A DNA stretch of 12,504 bases from Lachnospiraceae bacterium (GCA_017416505.1 JAFQCI010000173.1:1-12504); one strand, 5' to 3'. Positions 1-6,986 are shown, counted from the stretch's first letter. Numbers and translations are program-made. Notes: generated from the letters alone by a model not told the origin.

Positions 1-54
1 ATAAAAAAACATACCTTGTATTATTGTTTATACAAGGTATGCTTGATTGAAATA
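1..54. repeat. 54-bp terminal direct repeat, left copy
   Basis: The first 54 bases are identical, base for base, to the last 54 bases of the window. The repeat holds a 12-bp-arm inverted repeat with an 8-base loop plus flanking sequence. A perfect terminal repeat of this size means either a circular or tandem molecule opened here, or an assembly overlap, or two true copies of a short repeat. The sequence alone cannot separate these. If circular, the unit is 12,450 bp. Confidence 0.95.
3..41 (-). terminator. Rho-independent terminator after the recombinase remnant
   Basis: A perfect 12-bp stem (arms 10-21 and 30-41, CATACCTTGTAT on the plus strand) with an 8-base loop is followed on the minus strand by seven T (positions 9-3). 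The stop codon of the recombinase reading frame (28-30) lies inside the hairpin, so the hairpin would end minus-strand transcripts coming from 420. The stem is AT-rich, so strength is probably moderate. The same hairpin is present in the right terminal copy. Confidence 0.7.
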
Positions 55-420
55 AGTTATGCAATTAAAAAATTCAGAATTACCCATACTTGTCATATTC
101 GCAGTAAGGAACTGTGTTTCAATACCAAGTGCCTTCCATTTACGGACACTCTGTAATAAATCAACAGTATTTCTCACAAAACGAGATATATACTTTACCA
201 CAACCATATCAAATAAGCCCTTTTCAGCATCTGCAAGCATACGTTGGAATTTTTTACGATTCTTGATTTTGGTTCCGGAAATACCTTCATCTGCATATAG
301 TTTAATAAGGTTGTCCTCTGTACGCTTTGGATATTATAAGAAGAACTCTTTTTGAGTTTCCAAACTGTTGAGCTGGTCTTCTTTATCTGCGGAAACTCAG
401 CAATATGCTGCTATGTTCAT
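28..420 (-). pseudogene. Serine recombinase (resolvase-type), broken and truncated
   Basis: Reading from the ATG at 418-420 (preceded by AAAGG) gives the N-terminal catalytic domain of a serine site-specific recombinase. It starts MNIAAYC, then stop, then VSADKEDQLNSLETQ, and later has YADEGISGT and ISRFVRNTVDLL, all typical of the large serine recombinases of Clostridia. Two in-frame stops interrupt it. One is a TGA exactly where the family has the arginine of the YCRVS motif, and one is a TAA after KEFFL. After NSEF the frame leaves the family sequence and stops in the terminal hairpin, so the recombinase zinc-ribbon and coiled-coil regions are missing. About 130 codons remain of a family usually above 450. 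It cannot encode a working recombinase as it stands. It marks the region as a former integrative element. Confidence 0.85.
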
Positions 421-439
421 ATATCAACCTTTCTGTTAG

Positions 440-493
440 AGTTGTGGCGTTCTGTTACAACTATATTATAAAATAAAAAGCTTCTGGAAGCAA
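440..493 (-). promoter_or_regulatory. Possible promoter and dyad upstream of the recombinase remnant
   Basis: On the minus strand TATAAT (470-465) lies 17 bases from TTGCTT (493-488), which matches the -35 consensus at only three positions and sits inside the loop and arm of the KAP terminator. Between it and the recombinase start is a short inverted repeat, AGTTGT (440-445) with ACAACT (457-462), in operator position. The -10 is good and the -35 is weak, so this is tentative. Confidence 0.3.
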
Positions 494-505
494 CCAGAAG
501 CTTTT
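470..505 (-). terminator. Strong rho-independent terminator of the defence operon
   Basis: A perfect 12-bp inverted repeat (476-487 and 494-505, AAAAGCTTCTGG on the plus strand) has a 6-base loop and is followed on the minus strand by a T-rich tract. It begins 17 bases after the KAP NTPase stop codon and is the natural 3' end of the operon that starts near 5,396. Confidence 0.85.
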
Positions 506-521
506 ACCACCTCTCACAAGA

Positions 522-2402
522 TCAGTGCAATGTTCCTTTTTCACAATATGTATTATACATTTGATGAATATACGTATCGCCCTTTACCCTCTCATCCTCG
601 TGCCCTTGAATTAATTTACTAAAAAGATACATCATAAAATCTTGGTATATCGCACCATGAAAAATTCTTCCCATATCATCTATAATTCCCTGTATCACTT
701 CCACTTTGTCCAAATCATAATTTTTTAATGCTTCATCCACATAATGTCTATAATCCCATTCGTCTTTATTATGTACATCCACCTTTTTTTGACGGTAAAA
801 AACATGTAACAAATTAAAAATCTGCATATCTAACTGTTCAAGCTGTATTTTGCATAATTCTTCTTCTGTTGCATAATATTTGTATGTTTTCCACTTATCA
901 ATAACGTAATCAATTTTTTGAGGGTGTGACAAATTAAAAATCCAATATCCTGAAACTGTAATATCAATCCATTTAATGTCCGATTTATCCTTCTCTGTCC
1001 TAATGAGATTCGTTGCAATTCCGCCAAACAGTTTCATCATGAATTCTATGCTCGCACCTGTTCTAAAAGAATCTAAACAAGCTATCTTTTTATTATAAAA
1101 AGCCACATGCGCAACCATTATACTATTGAACAATGAGTTAAGAAATTCAGATGATAAATCTTGCTTATCAAACATCTCTGCAATATGAACAAACGCCTCC
1201 AAAAGTCCACTAAACAAGCGCAAATTATCAAAATTGGAATCTAGCTTATTCTTACCAATACAATCTTTTAAGCTAACTAAATACTTACCAATCAGGTTTT
1301 GCTTTTCCTTGTCCTCCAGTGCCATGCTATTTATACATTTATCAATCATCGAATATTTTGCTTGTAAAGGTAATGTTTTTTTATACTCAAGGCAATTTAA
1401 TTTGCTTCTCAAAATGTCATGAATAAATTTATCTCCCAACACTTCCGAGTTACATATAATAATTACCTTCATACCATATATATCAATAATATCATTTATC
1501 AAGCCGACAGCAATATTATACTTATCAATATCTTTGCTTTCTAAATTTTGAATAATCGATTTTTCAATTCGTAAAAATCCCTTTTCTACAGACTCGAACT
1601 CCTTTTTTATTTCTTCAAATTCAGATATTTTATTCTGTCCTCTAGTTACATCTGAAAGCAAAAAATGATTCTTTTCATAAAGATGTGATGGTCGCTCCTC
1701 CACTATTGCTCTAGAAGTAATTCTTTCAAAATCATCAAAAACAAATATTGAGCCTTCTTTAGTAGAATTATAGCCATATGTTTTCTTAAAAAATTCAGCG
1801 ATTACATCTCCAACAACAGGGAGAAAACGTAATCCCCTAATTATAAATGCACGAAAAGAAGTATCGTTTTGCTCAATCGTTTTACTTATTTCCTTTTCTA
1901 ATGCTTCTCTAGAATCCAGTCCGAAACAAGATATTCTATATACATTGGTTTTAGAATGACGATAATATTTATGAAAAAAGTTCTGGGCATCATAGGTCTT
2001 TCCAGTTCCCCATTCACCTGTTAACAAAAAGCAATGAGACACATTTGAAGCGTGTAAATATCTGAAAAGACTTTCCTCAAACCTTCCTTCTCCCGACTGT
2101 TTTTTTAACCATCTTTCCCAAATCGTCACCACTATCCAATCTAATAATTTTAGACTCAAAAATACTACAATAATTACTCTGAACACCGTTTCCAATCCCA
2201 AGTACAATTGTTTTATAGCATCCAAATCCACATCTATAGACCAAGTTGTAAAATATACGCAGATTTCTTTGCATATCTTACGTAATGCCTCTATTTGGTA
2301 CAACAAAATTCCAATAACACCAATTATCGCCAAAGCTTCTACTTTTTCTTTTGCTTTTCCAAATATTTTTTCAAATACATTATCTTCAGAAATGCTATTC
2401 AT
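522..2402 (-). CDS. Membrane-anchored KAP-type P-loop NTPase, probable phage-defence protein
   Basis: This 626-residue protein has two predicted membrane helices near the N terminus (about 21-37 and 71-95). A P-loop NTPase domain follows, with Walker A GEWGTGKT (129-136), a Walker B-like strand SIFVFDDFER (218-227) and a later hydrophobic strand ending ICNSE (311-320). A helical C-terminal half shows no motif I recognise. Two membrane helices placed beside the P-loop fit the KAP NTPase family, whose bacterial members include the phage-exclusion protein PifA. Assignment to KAP is by motif and layout, not by database match. The start is preceded by GAGGAGG at 4-6 bases. It is the last gene of the run AAA-RloB-AbiTii-small membrane protein, 204 bases downstream of the latter, and ends in a strong terminator. 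I infer a membrane-associated abortive-infection role. What it senses is unknown. Confidence 0.75.
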   Translation of the reverse strand: MNSISEDNVFEKIFGKAKEKVEALAIIGVIGILLYQIEALRKICKEICVYFTTWSIDVDLDAIKQLYLGLETVFRVIIVVFLSLKLLDWIVVTIWERWLKKQSGEGRFEESLFRYLHASNVSHCFLLTGEWGTGKTYDAQNFFHKYYRHSKTNVYRISCFGLDSREALEKEISKTIEQNDTSFRAFIIRGLRFLPVVGDVIAEFFKKTYGYNSTKEGSIFVFDDFERITSRAIVEERPSHLYEKNHFLLSDVTRGQNKISEFEEIKKEFESVEKGFLRIEKSIIQNLESKDIDKYNIAVGLINDIIDIYGMKVIIICNSEVLGDKFIHDILRSKLNCLEYKKTLPLQAKYSMIDKCINSMALEDKEKQNLIGKYLVSLKDCIGKNKLDSNFDNLRLFSGLLEAFVHIAEMFDKQDLSSEFLNSLFNSIMVAHVAFYNKKIACLDSFRTGASIEFMMKLFGGIATNLIRTEKDKSDIKWIDITVSGYWIFNLSHPQKIDYVIDKWKTYKYYATEEELCKIQLEQLDMQIFNLLHVFYRQKKVDVHNKDEWDYRHYVDEALKNYDLDKVEVIQGIIDDMGRIFHGAIYQDFMMYLFSKLIQGHEDERVKGDTYIHQMYNTYCEKGTLH

Positions 2403-2423
2403 TTTTCCTCCTCATCCATCTCT

Positions 2424-2549
2424 TTATGCGAATTGCATTTTGACTTTCTCCGGCAAACACTTCGCCAGTTTCTCCACCAACTCATACACCCTTGTTCCCG
2501 GTGCAATCTCTGTCAGCGTCTTACCTTCTCCATTTTTTATTATTCACTT
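2424..2549 (-). pseudogene. 3' remnant of a second rloB gene
   Basis: About 40 codons read IIKNGEGKTLTEIAPG and onward through VYELVEKLAK to a TAA at 2424-2426. They match the last 40 residues of the intact RloB at 3451-4152 (RIIKDGAGKTPTEIAPG, VYELVEELAK) at most positions, and the DNA is roughly 80% alike by eye. There is no start codon and the frame is closed upstream by a TGA at 2544-2546, where the intact gene has an arginine codon. It ends 21 bases before the KAP start codon. It is therefore a ghost of another RloB gene, left either by duplication or by replacement of the DNA between two related loci. Confidence 0.85.
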
Positions 2550-2606
2550 TCTTTATTAGAAAATTAAATTGCTTTTATCCCTTAGATTTACACTATAAAA
2601 TTATAT

Positions 2607-2765
2607 CTAATTCCAACCCAAAAAATATAATACTCCACCAATAATTATACCTGTTGTAATTGTAACAATTATAGTAATTAAATGATTATCTTTTTTATCC
2701 GGGACATTATTATTGTTTCCGATAATAGAATTCTTAATTTTGTTATTGTTCCCTATTTTATTCAT
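2607..2765 (-). CDS. Small membrane protein, likely detached tail of the AbiTii-like protein
   Basis: This 52-codon frame starts at an ATG overlapping the AbiTii stop codon (ATGAATAA arrangement), so translation is probably coupled. It begins MNKIGNNNKIKNSIIGNNNN, then has a charged linker (VPDKKDNH) and one strong membrane helix (about residues 29-49, rich in I, T, V and G) ending LGWN. The asparagine-rich start repeats the end of the preceding gene (KIGDKNKLDDSIIGNKNN), as if one protein with a repeat linker and a C-terminal anchor had been split by a one-base shift. It could be a programmed frameshift product, a true overlapping gene, or a damaged fusion. The role is inferred: it would anchor or localise the AbiTii-like protein at the membrane. 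Confidence 0.6.
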   Translation of the reverse strand: MNKIGNNNKIKNSIIGNNNNVPDKKDNHLITIIVTITTGIIIGGVLYFLGWN

Positions 2766-3435
2766 TATTCTTATTTCCTATTATACTGTCATCAAGTTTA
2801 TTTTTGTCTCCAATTTTAATTGAATTATCAAAAATTATATTTGTAATATTTTTAGTAGTTTCATGTTCTTTTATATCATTTTGAAACTCTATATAGTATT
2901 CATCCAAATTTCCATAATTTTTTTCGAGTTCTTTAAAAATAGATAGAATTTTAGATTTTAAACTTCCTAAAATATTATTGTATGTATACATACTCAATTG
3001 TCTATGCGCATGTGTTACTTCACCATTTATGCAGGCAATAGAATTTATATACGCAATATTTAATGGTATGGATAATGCGTGAGAATCAATTTCTTTTTCA
3101 GCAATCGCCATTTGAACAATTTCGTTAAGTCCGTCTCTTATATCTATAACACACAATTCTTTTGCATCTTCCAAAGGAATTGGTATATTATAACGACTTA
3201 TTACAGCAGTATATGTTTTTACAGTTCCTATAATTTCTGCATTAGCTTTTCTATATTTAGGAACAGATTCTTCTGCACTATATCCATTAATCTCATTTTT
3301 GACCCATTTTTTGATATTTTCATCGTTTAAATCTTCTAATAATAGATCTAAAATCTCTAGTGCTTGCGCAACATCAATATTACCTTGAATCATATCTATA
3401 ATTATTTTACTTCTTTTTCTTTTTATGATATCCAT
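2758..3435 (-). CDS. AbiTii-like abortive-infection protein
   Basis: This 225-residue protein has the N-terminal pattern I associate with the AbiTii domain: a helical start, then W44 followed by NEINGY (47-52) and VPKYRK (58-63). The middle is helical and the C terminus (207-224) is an asparagine/glycine repeat, IGDKNKLDDSIIGNKNN, that continues in sequence character into the overlapping small membrane frame. AbiT of Lactococcus is a two-gene abortive-infection system in which AbiTii is one part. Its biochemical activity is not known to me. The start has GAAAGGA about 6 bases upstream. The gene begins 15 bases after the RloB stop, so it belongs to the same operon. No AbiTi partner is visible. 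The family call rests on a short motif and should be tested by profile search. Confidence 0.65.
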   Translation of the reverse strand: MDIIKRKRSKIIIDMIQGNIDVAQALEILDLLLEDLNDENIKKWVKNEINGYSAEESVPKYRKANAEIIGTVKTYTAVISRYNIPIPLEDAKELCVIDIRDGLNEIVQMAIAEKEIDSHALSIPLNIAYINSIACINGEVTHAHRQLSMYTYNNILGSLKSKILSIFKELEKNYGNLDEYYIEFQNDIKEHETTKNITNIIFDNSIKIGDKNKLDDSIIGNKNNE

Positions 3436-3450
3436 CTTAATCCTTTCGTA

Positions 3451-4152
3451 CTAATTAATTAATCGTTCTTGCACTTCCTCCGGTAAATACTTCGCCAGTT
3501 CCTCTACCAGCTCATACACCTTTGTTCCCGGCGCAATCTCCGTTGGTGTCTTACCTGCTCCATCCTTTATAATTCTCTTTGCATAGCGAATCGCCAATTT
3601 CGGATTACCATATTTTAAGAGAATATCAAAAATATCTTGCATATTCTTCTCATACTTTCCAATACCATGTTCTTTGAATTTATCAGACAAGAACGTCTTA
3701 TACTCGTTCCTGTGATTGTTGGCAGTGTAATATGCGAAATGAAGTAAAAACCAAAACTCTATGCACTCATTACTCCATGCAGTATGATATTGCAAATCCG
3801 GATTTTCTTTATTCAGCTTCTCTGCTCGTTCCACAACACCATTGAAGTGTTCAGCAGGGAAACTGTCCTTATCATAGACGCACCAAATTTGTCCTTTTTT
3901 GAGTTTATTCTTCTTCACATAATCTTCTGCCATACCAATCACACGCATAGTCTCTGCCTGGCATGGTTCTATCTCAATGAGCACCATGTCCTTGTAAACA
4001 GGATTTTCTTCAATCAGCTTCTTAAATCCAGCAAAGTATGACGGCTCAGTCTGCTGACCTTCACAGAAGATATAATATCTATATAACTTCTGCTCCATAT
4101 GCTCTTGGCGACGCTTTTTCTTCCACTTCTCCATTCCAGCTTTTTTAGGCAT
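3451..4152 (-). CDS. RloB family TOPRIM-like protein (AbiLii-like)
   Basis: This 233-residue protein carries the RloB hallmarks: FCEGQQTEPSYF (29-40) with the acidic residue of a TOPRIM-type fold, VYDKDSF (92-98) supplying the second acidic cluster, and WSNECIEFWFLLHF (126-139). RloB proteins are found with AAA ATPases, in restriction loci and in the lactococcal AbiL pair, and are thought to be nucleases. Activity here is inferred. The start codon lies inside the last codons of the AAA gene (8-base overlap), so the two are translationally coupled and probably form one complex. The 3' 126 bases have a degenerate copy at 2424-2549. All key residues seen are intact and the length is normal for the family. 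Confidence 0.88.
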   Translation of the reverse strand: MPKKAGMEKWKKKRRQEHMEQKLYRYYIFCEGQQTEPSYFAGFKKLIEENPVYKDMVLIEIEPCQAETMRVIGMAEDYVKKNKLKKGQIWCVYDKDSFPAEHFNGVVERAEKLNKENPDLQYHTAWSNECIEFWFLLHFAYYTANNHRNEYKTFLSDKFKEHGIGKYEKNMQDIFDILLKYGNPKLAIRYAKRIIKDGAGKTPTEIAPGTKVYELVEELAKYLPEEVQERLIN

Positions 4153-5371
4153 TGACTTTCCCCCAATCTATAATTGTTTGGAGGTATGGATCAGCACCAT
4201 ATCTACCTTCAAGATATCTCTTGTCATATTTTTCATCGTTTCTGACAGAACCACCTTTGGTATCCTTAAACTCTACCAATGAATATAACTTAGAATTTTG
4301 CGCCTTTCCTTTTGCAACAAACCAGATTTCATCCCTACGGAATACGTCGTTATTCATTGTAGACAAATCATGTGATGTAAATATCAACTGAGCTTTGTGG
4401 ATATTGATTTCCATATTATTAAACATCATTATGATATGACGTAACAACACCGGATGAATCTTCGCATCCAACTCATCTATCACAAGAGTTGTTCCTGTAA
4501 TCAAACTTGCTGCAATAAACGGAAGCAGACCAAACAATTTCTTTGTTCCACTAGATTCATCTGCCAACTCAAGTTCTGTCTCCACATCATCCACACGGTG
4601 CTTTGTGAATACTTCAATCATATCATTTTCTTTTTCTTCTACCCTGAAATCAACGATATCCAAATCCATTTCCTGAATCATGTCAAGCATCAAATGCTTA
4701 ACATCTTCAGACGTAGAAACAGCCATTCTAAGTTCTTGCATCGGATTACCGTAGTTCAAGAAATCAATACCGAATTCAAACCAATTCAATACATCTTTAA
4801 CTACTACATTTTCTTTATAAGCGATACCCAAGTAAGAAAGCACTGCAAGTGTTTTTGATAAGTCGTCACTTACTTTTAACCTAGCAAATGCTCCCTTCAA
4901 ATCAACACCATTCTCATCTCTTGTAAACAAGGCAGAACGTCTTCCTGTTTCAAGTTTAACCCTATCTAAACTTTCATAAACAACAACGTCACGTTTCACC
5001 TGCAGAATATATCTGTATTCTGCAGAATCCGTACGGAAGAATAATTCAAATTCTGTTGGACGCTCTCTATACTCTTCTAAAAAAGCAAATGGTTCAACAA
5101 TTATCTTTTTCTGCAAAAAAGCATGACCTTCTGTATCCGCTGTCGCATAAATTGGGCGTAAAATTTTAGCCACTAATGTGTTAATTGCCTCTAATACATT
5201 AGACTTTCCGCCACCGTTAGGACCATAAATAGCAGATACCGGCAAATACAATTCACCATCCACATCTTTGATTATTCTATCTTTATGTTCTGAAATTGCA
5301 GCTGCCTGCATATCAAAAGTCACTTCATCTCTTATACTTTTGTAATTTTTAACAGTAAATTGACATAACAT
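4145..5371 (-). CDS. AAA/ABC-type ATPase, partner of RloB (AbiLi-like)
   Basis: I place the start at the ATG at 5371, which has GGAGG 8 bases upstream. An in-frame ATG at 5386 has no such site. The 408-residue product starts MLCQFTVKNYKSIRDE, the usual opening of the AAA_15/AAA_21 SMC-like ATPases. It has Walker A GPNGGGKS (50-57), an ABC signature-like ESSGTKK (272-278), Walker B LVIDELD (296-302) and FTSHD (331-335) with the H-loop histidine. All catalytic motifs look intact. ATPases of this kind work with RloB or other TOPRIM nucleases in AbiL and related anti-phage systems, with the ATPase as probable sensor or gate. It is the first gene of the defence operon, with a promoter directly upstream and an 8-base overlap with rloB. 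Confidence 0.9.
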   Translation of the reverse strand: MLCQFTVKNYKSIRDEVTFDMQAAAISEHKDRIIKDVDGELYLPVSAIYGPNGGGKSNVLEAINTLVAKILRPIYATADTEGHAFLQKKIIVEPFAFLEEYRERPTEFELFFRTDSAEYRYILQVKRDVVVYESLDRVKLETGRRSALFTRDENGVDLKGAFARLKVSDDLSKTLAVLSYLGIAYKENVVVKDVLNWFEFGIDFLNYGNPMQELRMAVSTSEDVKHLMLDMIQEMDLDIVDFRVEEKENDMIEVFTKHRVDDVETELELADESSGTKKLFGLLPFIAASLITGTTLVIDELDAKIHPVLLRHIIMMFNNMEINIHKAQLIFTSHDLSTMNNDVFRRDEIWFVAKGKAQNSKLYSLVEFKDTKGGSVRNDEKYDKRYLEGRYGADPYLQTIIDWGKVNA

Positions 5372-5395
5372 ATCTTTTACCTCCATTCTATCTTT

Positions 5396-5423
5396 ATTAT
5401 ATCTCTCTTTTTATATTTTGCAA
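5396..5423 (-). promoter_or_regulatory. Likely promoter of the defence operon
   Basis: On the minus strand TTGCAA (5423-5418) is followed after 16 bases by a perfect TATAAT (5401-5396), about 25 bases before the AAA ATPase start codon. The short untranslated leader then holds GGAGG at 5384-5380. The -10 is consensus and the -35 imperfect. No operator is obvious beside it, although short direct repeats lie about 100-160 bases upstream. Confidence 0.55.
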
Positions 5424-5520
5424 CATATATTTGAGATTTTTTCTCATATTTCATCTTGTAATCATCTTTTTATAAAATTCCGGTACTCTAAAAAAGAAGA
5501 AATGCGTCAAAAAACTTCAT

Positions 5521-5583
5521 GAACTCAAATAGGAACTCAAATTTCACACACAATAATTTAAGTTCCTTACCAACAACTCAAAT
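5521..5583. repeat. Three short direct repeats (ACTCAAAT) upstream of the defence operon
   Basis: GAACTCAAAT occurs at 5521-5530 and again at 5533-5542, a spacing of 12 bases. AACTCAAAT occurs a third time at 5575-5583. They sit in the 259-base gap between the defence operon promoter and the preceding small gene. Their position and near-one-turn spacing would suit binding by a regulator or iteron-type protein, but three short AT-rich copies could also be chance. Confidence 0.5.
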
Positions 5584-5628
5584 TCATCTAAAATTTTTTA
5601 GTTCTTATTTAACATTTTCTCCCCCGCG

Positions 5629-5655
5629 AAAAAAGCAAGGCATCTCTACCTTGCT
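5629..5655 (-). terminator. Rho-independent terminator overlapping the stop of the small HNPN gene
   Basis: Arms AGCAAGG (5634-5640) and CCTTGCT (5649-5655) with an 8-base loop are followed on the minus strand by six T. The stop codon of the small frame (5646-5648) lies in the loop. This separates the upstream mobile-element genes from the defence operon, which has its own promoter. Confidence 0.75.
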
Positions 5656-5913
5656 CTTCTCCGTCTTATATTCACCGGTTCTTCCACCACTTCTTTATCC
5701 TCCGGCACTGCTATGTACTCACTTTCCTCTGCACACCTTGATGCAGCCTCTTCAATCGCACGTTCAACCTTACCTGTATTTACTTCAATTAAAAGCTTAC
5801 ACAAGAAGTCAGCGGTATCTTCCGCCGAATTCGGATTATGAAAGCGATAATTCAATTTTCTCTGCTTCAAGCGGAATCTCCACCTCCTTCTTTTGCTTGT
5901 CCTTCTTTTCAAT
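5646..5913 (-). pseudogene. Small conserved mobile-element-type protein, frameshifted
   Basis: The longest frame (5646-5912) would begin at TTG and give an implausibly basic start (KRRTSKRRRWRFRLKQRK) before the conserved-looking part RFHNPNSAEDTADFLCKLLIE and VERAIEEAA. In the neighbouring frame the same DNA reads IEKKDKQKKEVEIPLEAEKIEL and stops at a TAA about 9 bases on. Joining the two near 5845-5852 gives KKEVEIPLEAEKIEL-RFHNPNSAEDTADFL, one natural acidic protein. So I see a one-base shift. The usual start also seems lost, since ATT stands where ATG is expected. I recall small proteins of this IPL...RFHNPN type near conjugative-element genes of Lachnospiraceae, function unknown. A sequencing error is the alternative explanation for the shift. 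Confidence 0.6.
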
Positions 5914-5988
5914 ACTATGAGATTGATTCTTAAGTTAGACCTGACTTTTTCACTGATGTAATCGACAGTTTATTCTTGAAAAATCCTA

Positions 5989-6672
5989 TTAAATTCTCTT
6001 CTCTTTCTGTTTTCTATCTTCTTCCCATTTTCTTTCAAGCTCGGTGTATCGTTTTTGTCGTTCTTTCGCTTCTTTCTTGATACGTTTCTCCTTCAAACGA
6101 GCCTCTCTATGATCTTCCCAGCAAACCTTAAGATACGAGTATATTCCTTTCTTCATATGCGCAATCTTTTCCTCTGCCGCTTCAAGCTTTCGAGATGCTT
6201 CAATATAGAAATTCCAATCGATTCTGTGGCTACGCTCGTATGCCTCTTTCTTCTTCTCTGCATCATTTTTTAACTTTTCAATAACACCATTTTTCTTTTC
6301 ATTATCTAATTTCAATGCATTAAATTCATCCGTGTTTCCCTTCTCCAACTTTTCAATTTTGCGTTCCAGTGCCGCAACCTGTGTTTTGTATTCCTCTTCA
6401 AAATGATTTGGAGTTTTTATCTCGCTTTGTATTTGTAAAAACATTTGTGATAGTAATTTTTGATTGAGCTTGAGGCTACCATATTCTTCAATTACCATGC
6501 ATCCCGCTTCTGTATCCAAATCTGCAATTTTTCTACGAGCTGAAGTCTCTGATACACCTTCTGACATCAGCAGATTCTTTAATCGTGACATTGAACTCGG
6601 ATGCCTTTTACTCACCATTACTAATGTTCCAAAATTATCCGCAAGTTTTTTCATTGTTTCTTCTGACTGCAT
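5989..6672 (-). CDS. Putative DNA-binding coiled-coil protein
   Basis: I do not recognise the family of this 227-residue protein. The N-terminal third contains a likely helix-turn-helix (about 30-52, LKNLLMSEGVSETSARRKIADL region) followed by a short beta-like stretch with EEYGSLKLN (62-70), as in winged helices. The rest is highly charged and predicted coiled coil (about 92-145, 160-175 and 188-226), ending in a very basic segment (KEKRIKKEAKERQKR). A DNA-binding head with a long charged tail resembles plasmid or element maintenance proteins such as KfrA in layout only; I see no sequence reason to call it that. The start codon at 6672 is preceded by AAGGAGG, so it is well supported. It lies 75 bases upstream of the frameshifted HNPN gene and probably shares its transcript. 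Confidence 0.7.
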   Translation of the reverse strand: MQSEETMKKLADNFGTLVMVSKRHPSSMSRLKNLLMSEGVSETSARRKIADLDTEAGCMVIEEYGSLKLNQKLLSQMFLQIQSEIKTPNHFEEEYKTQVAALERKIEKLEKGNTDEFNALKLDNEKKNGVIEKLKNDAEKKKEAYERSHRIDWNFYIEASRKLEAAEEKIAHMKKGIYSYLKVCWEDHREARLKEKRIKKEAKERQKRYTELERKWEEDRKQKEKRI

Positions 6673-6873
6673 ACTACTTTCCTCCTTTTTGCTGTCTCAG
6701 TGTTTTTTGCATTCTTACATTTATATTGTGGTATTACTCATTGCCTTTGCCTAAATATAAAAATGTTTTTTACAATACGTACTTAGGGTTCGAAATTGTT
6801 GATTGCAAAAATTTTAGTAATCTTTTTATTTTTCTTTTCAATATTTACTTGGAGTCAAAAAAAAGCTGATGAC

Positions 6874-6903
6874 AAAAAACTCATAAAGTTTTTCTCATAA
6901 GTT
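6874..6903 (-). terminator. AT-rich terminator-like hairpin
   Basis: On the minus strand the arms 6903-6894 (AACTTATGAG) and 6887-6878 (TTTATGAGTT) can pair over 10 positions, three of them G-U, around a 6-base loop, and run straight into a T tract (6879-6874). The stem is weak. Following the stronger hairpin at 6941-6986 it would act as a second, backup terminator for transcripts coming from the acetyltransferase operon. Confidence 0.45.
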
Positions 6904-6940
6904 GACTGCAGAGACTGGCAGTTGTGCATCGAAGGCATAG

Positions 6941-6986
6941 CAAAAGGCACCGACTTCCAAACATTCATCTGGTAATCGGTGCCTTT
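6941..6986 (-). terminator. GC-rich hairpin, probable terminator of the acetyltransferase operon
   Basis: A perfect 11-bp inverted repeat (AAAGGCACCGA at 6943-6953, TCGGTGCCTTT at 6976-6986) encloses a 22-base loop. On the minus strand the stem ends in only four T, so termination efficiency is uncertain. The long loop leaves room for another role, such as a processing or protein-binding site. Confidence 0.55.

Noticed and set aside
59..355. Plus-strand ORF across the recombinase remnant
   Set aside because: It is the antisense of the recombinase reading frame, without a binding site or recognisable protein character.
2269..2567. Plus-strand ORFs of 90-96 codons over the start of the KAP gene and the rloB remnant
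   Set aside because: They are antisense shadows of real minus-strand coding sequence, without a binding site.
5519..5920. 133-codon plus-strand ORF
   Set aside because: It runs antisense to the HNPN gene and through a terminator; its composition is low-complexity and not protein-like.
5989..6672. Calling the coiled-coil protein KfrA
   Set aside because: Only the general layout agrees; I see no KfrA N-terminal domain sequence pattern.
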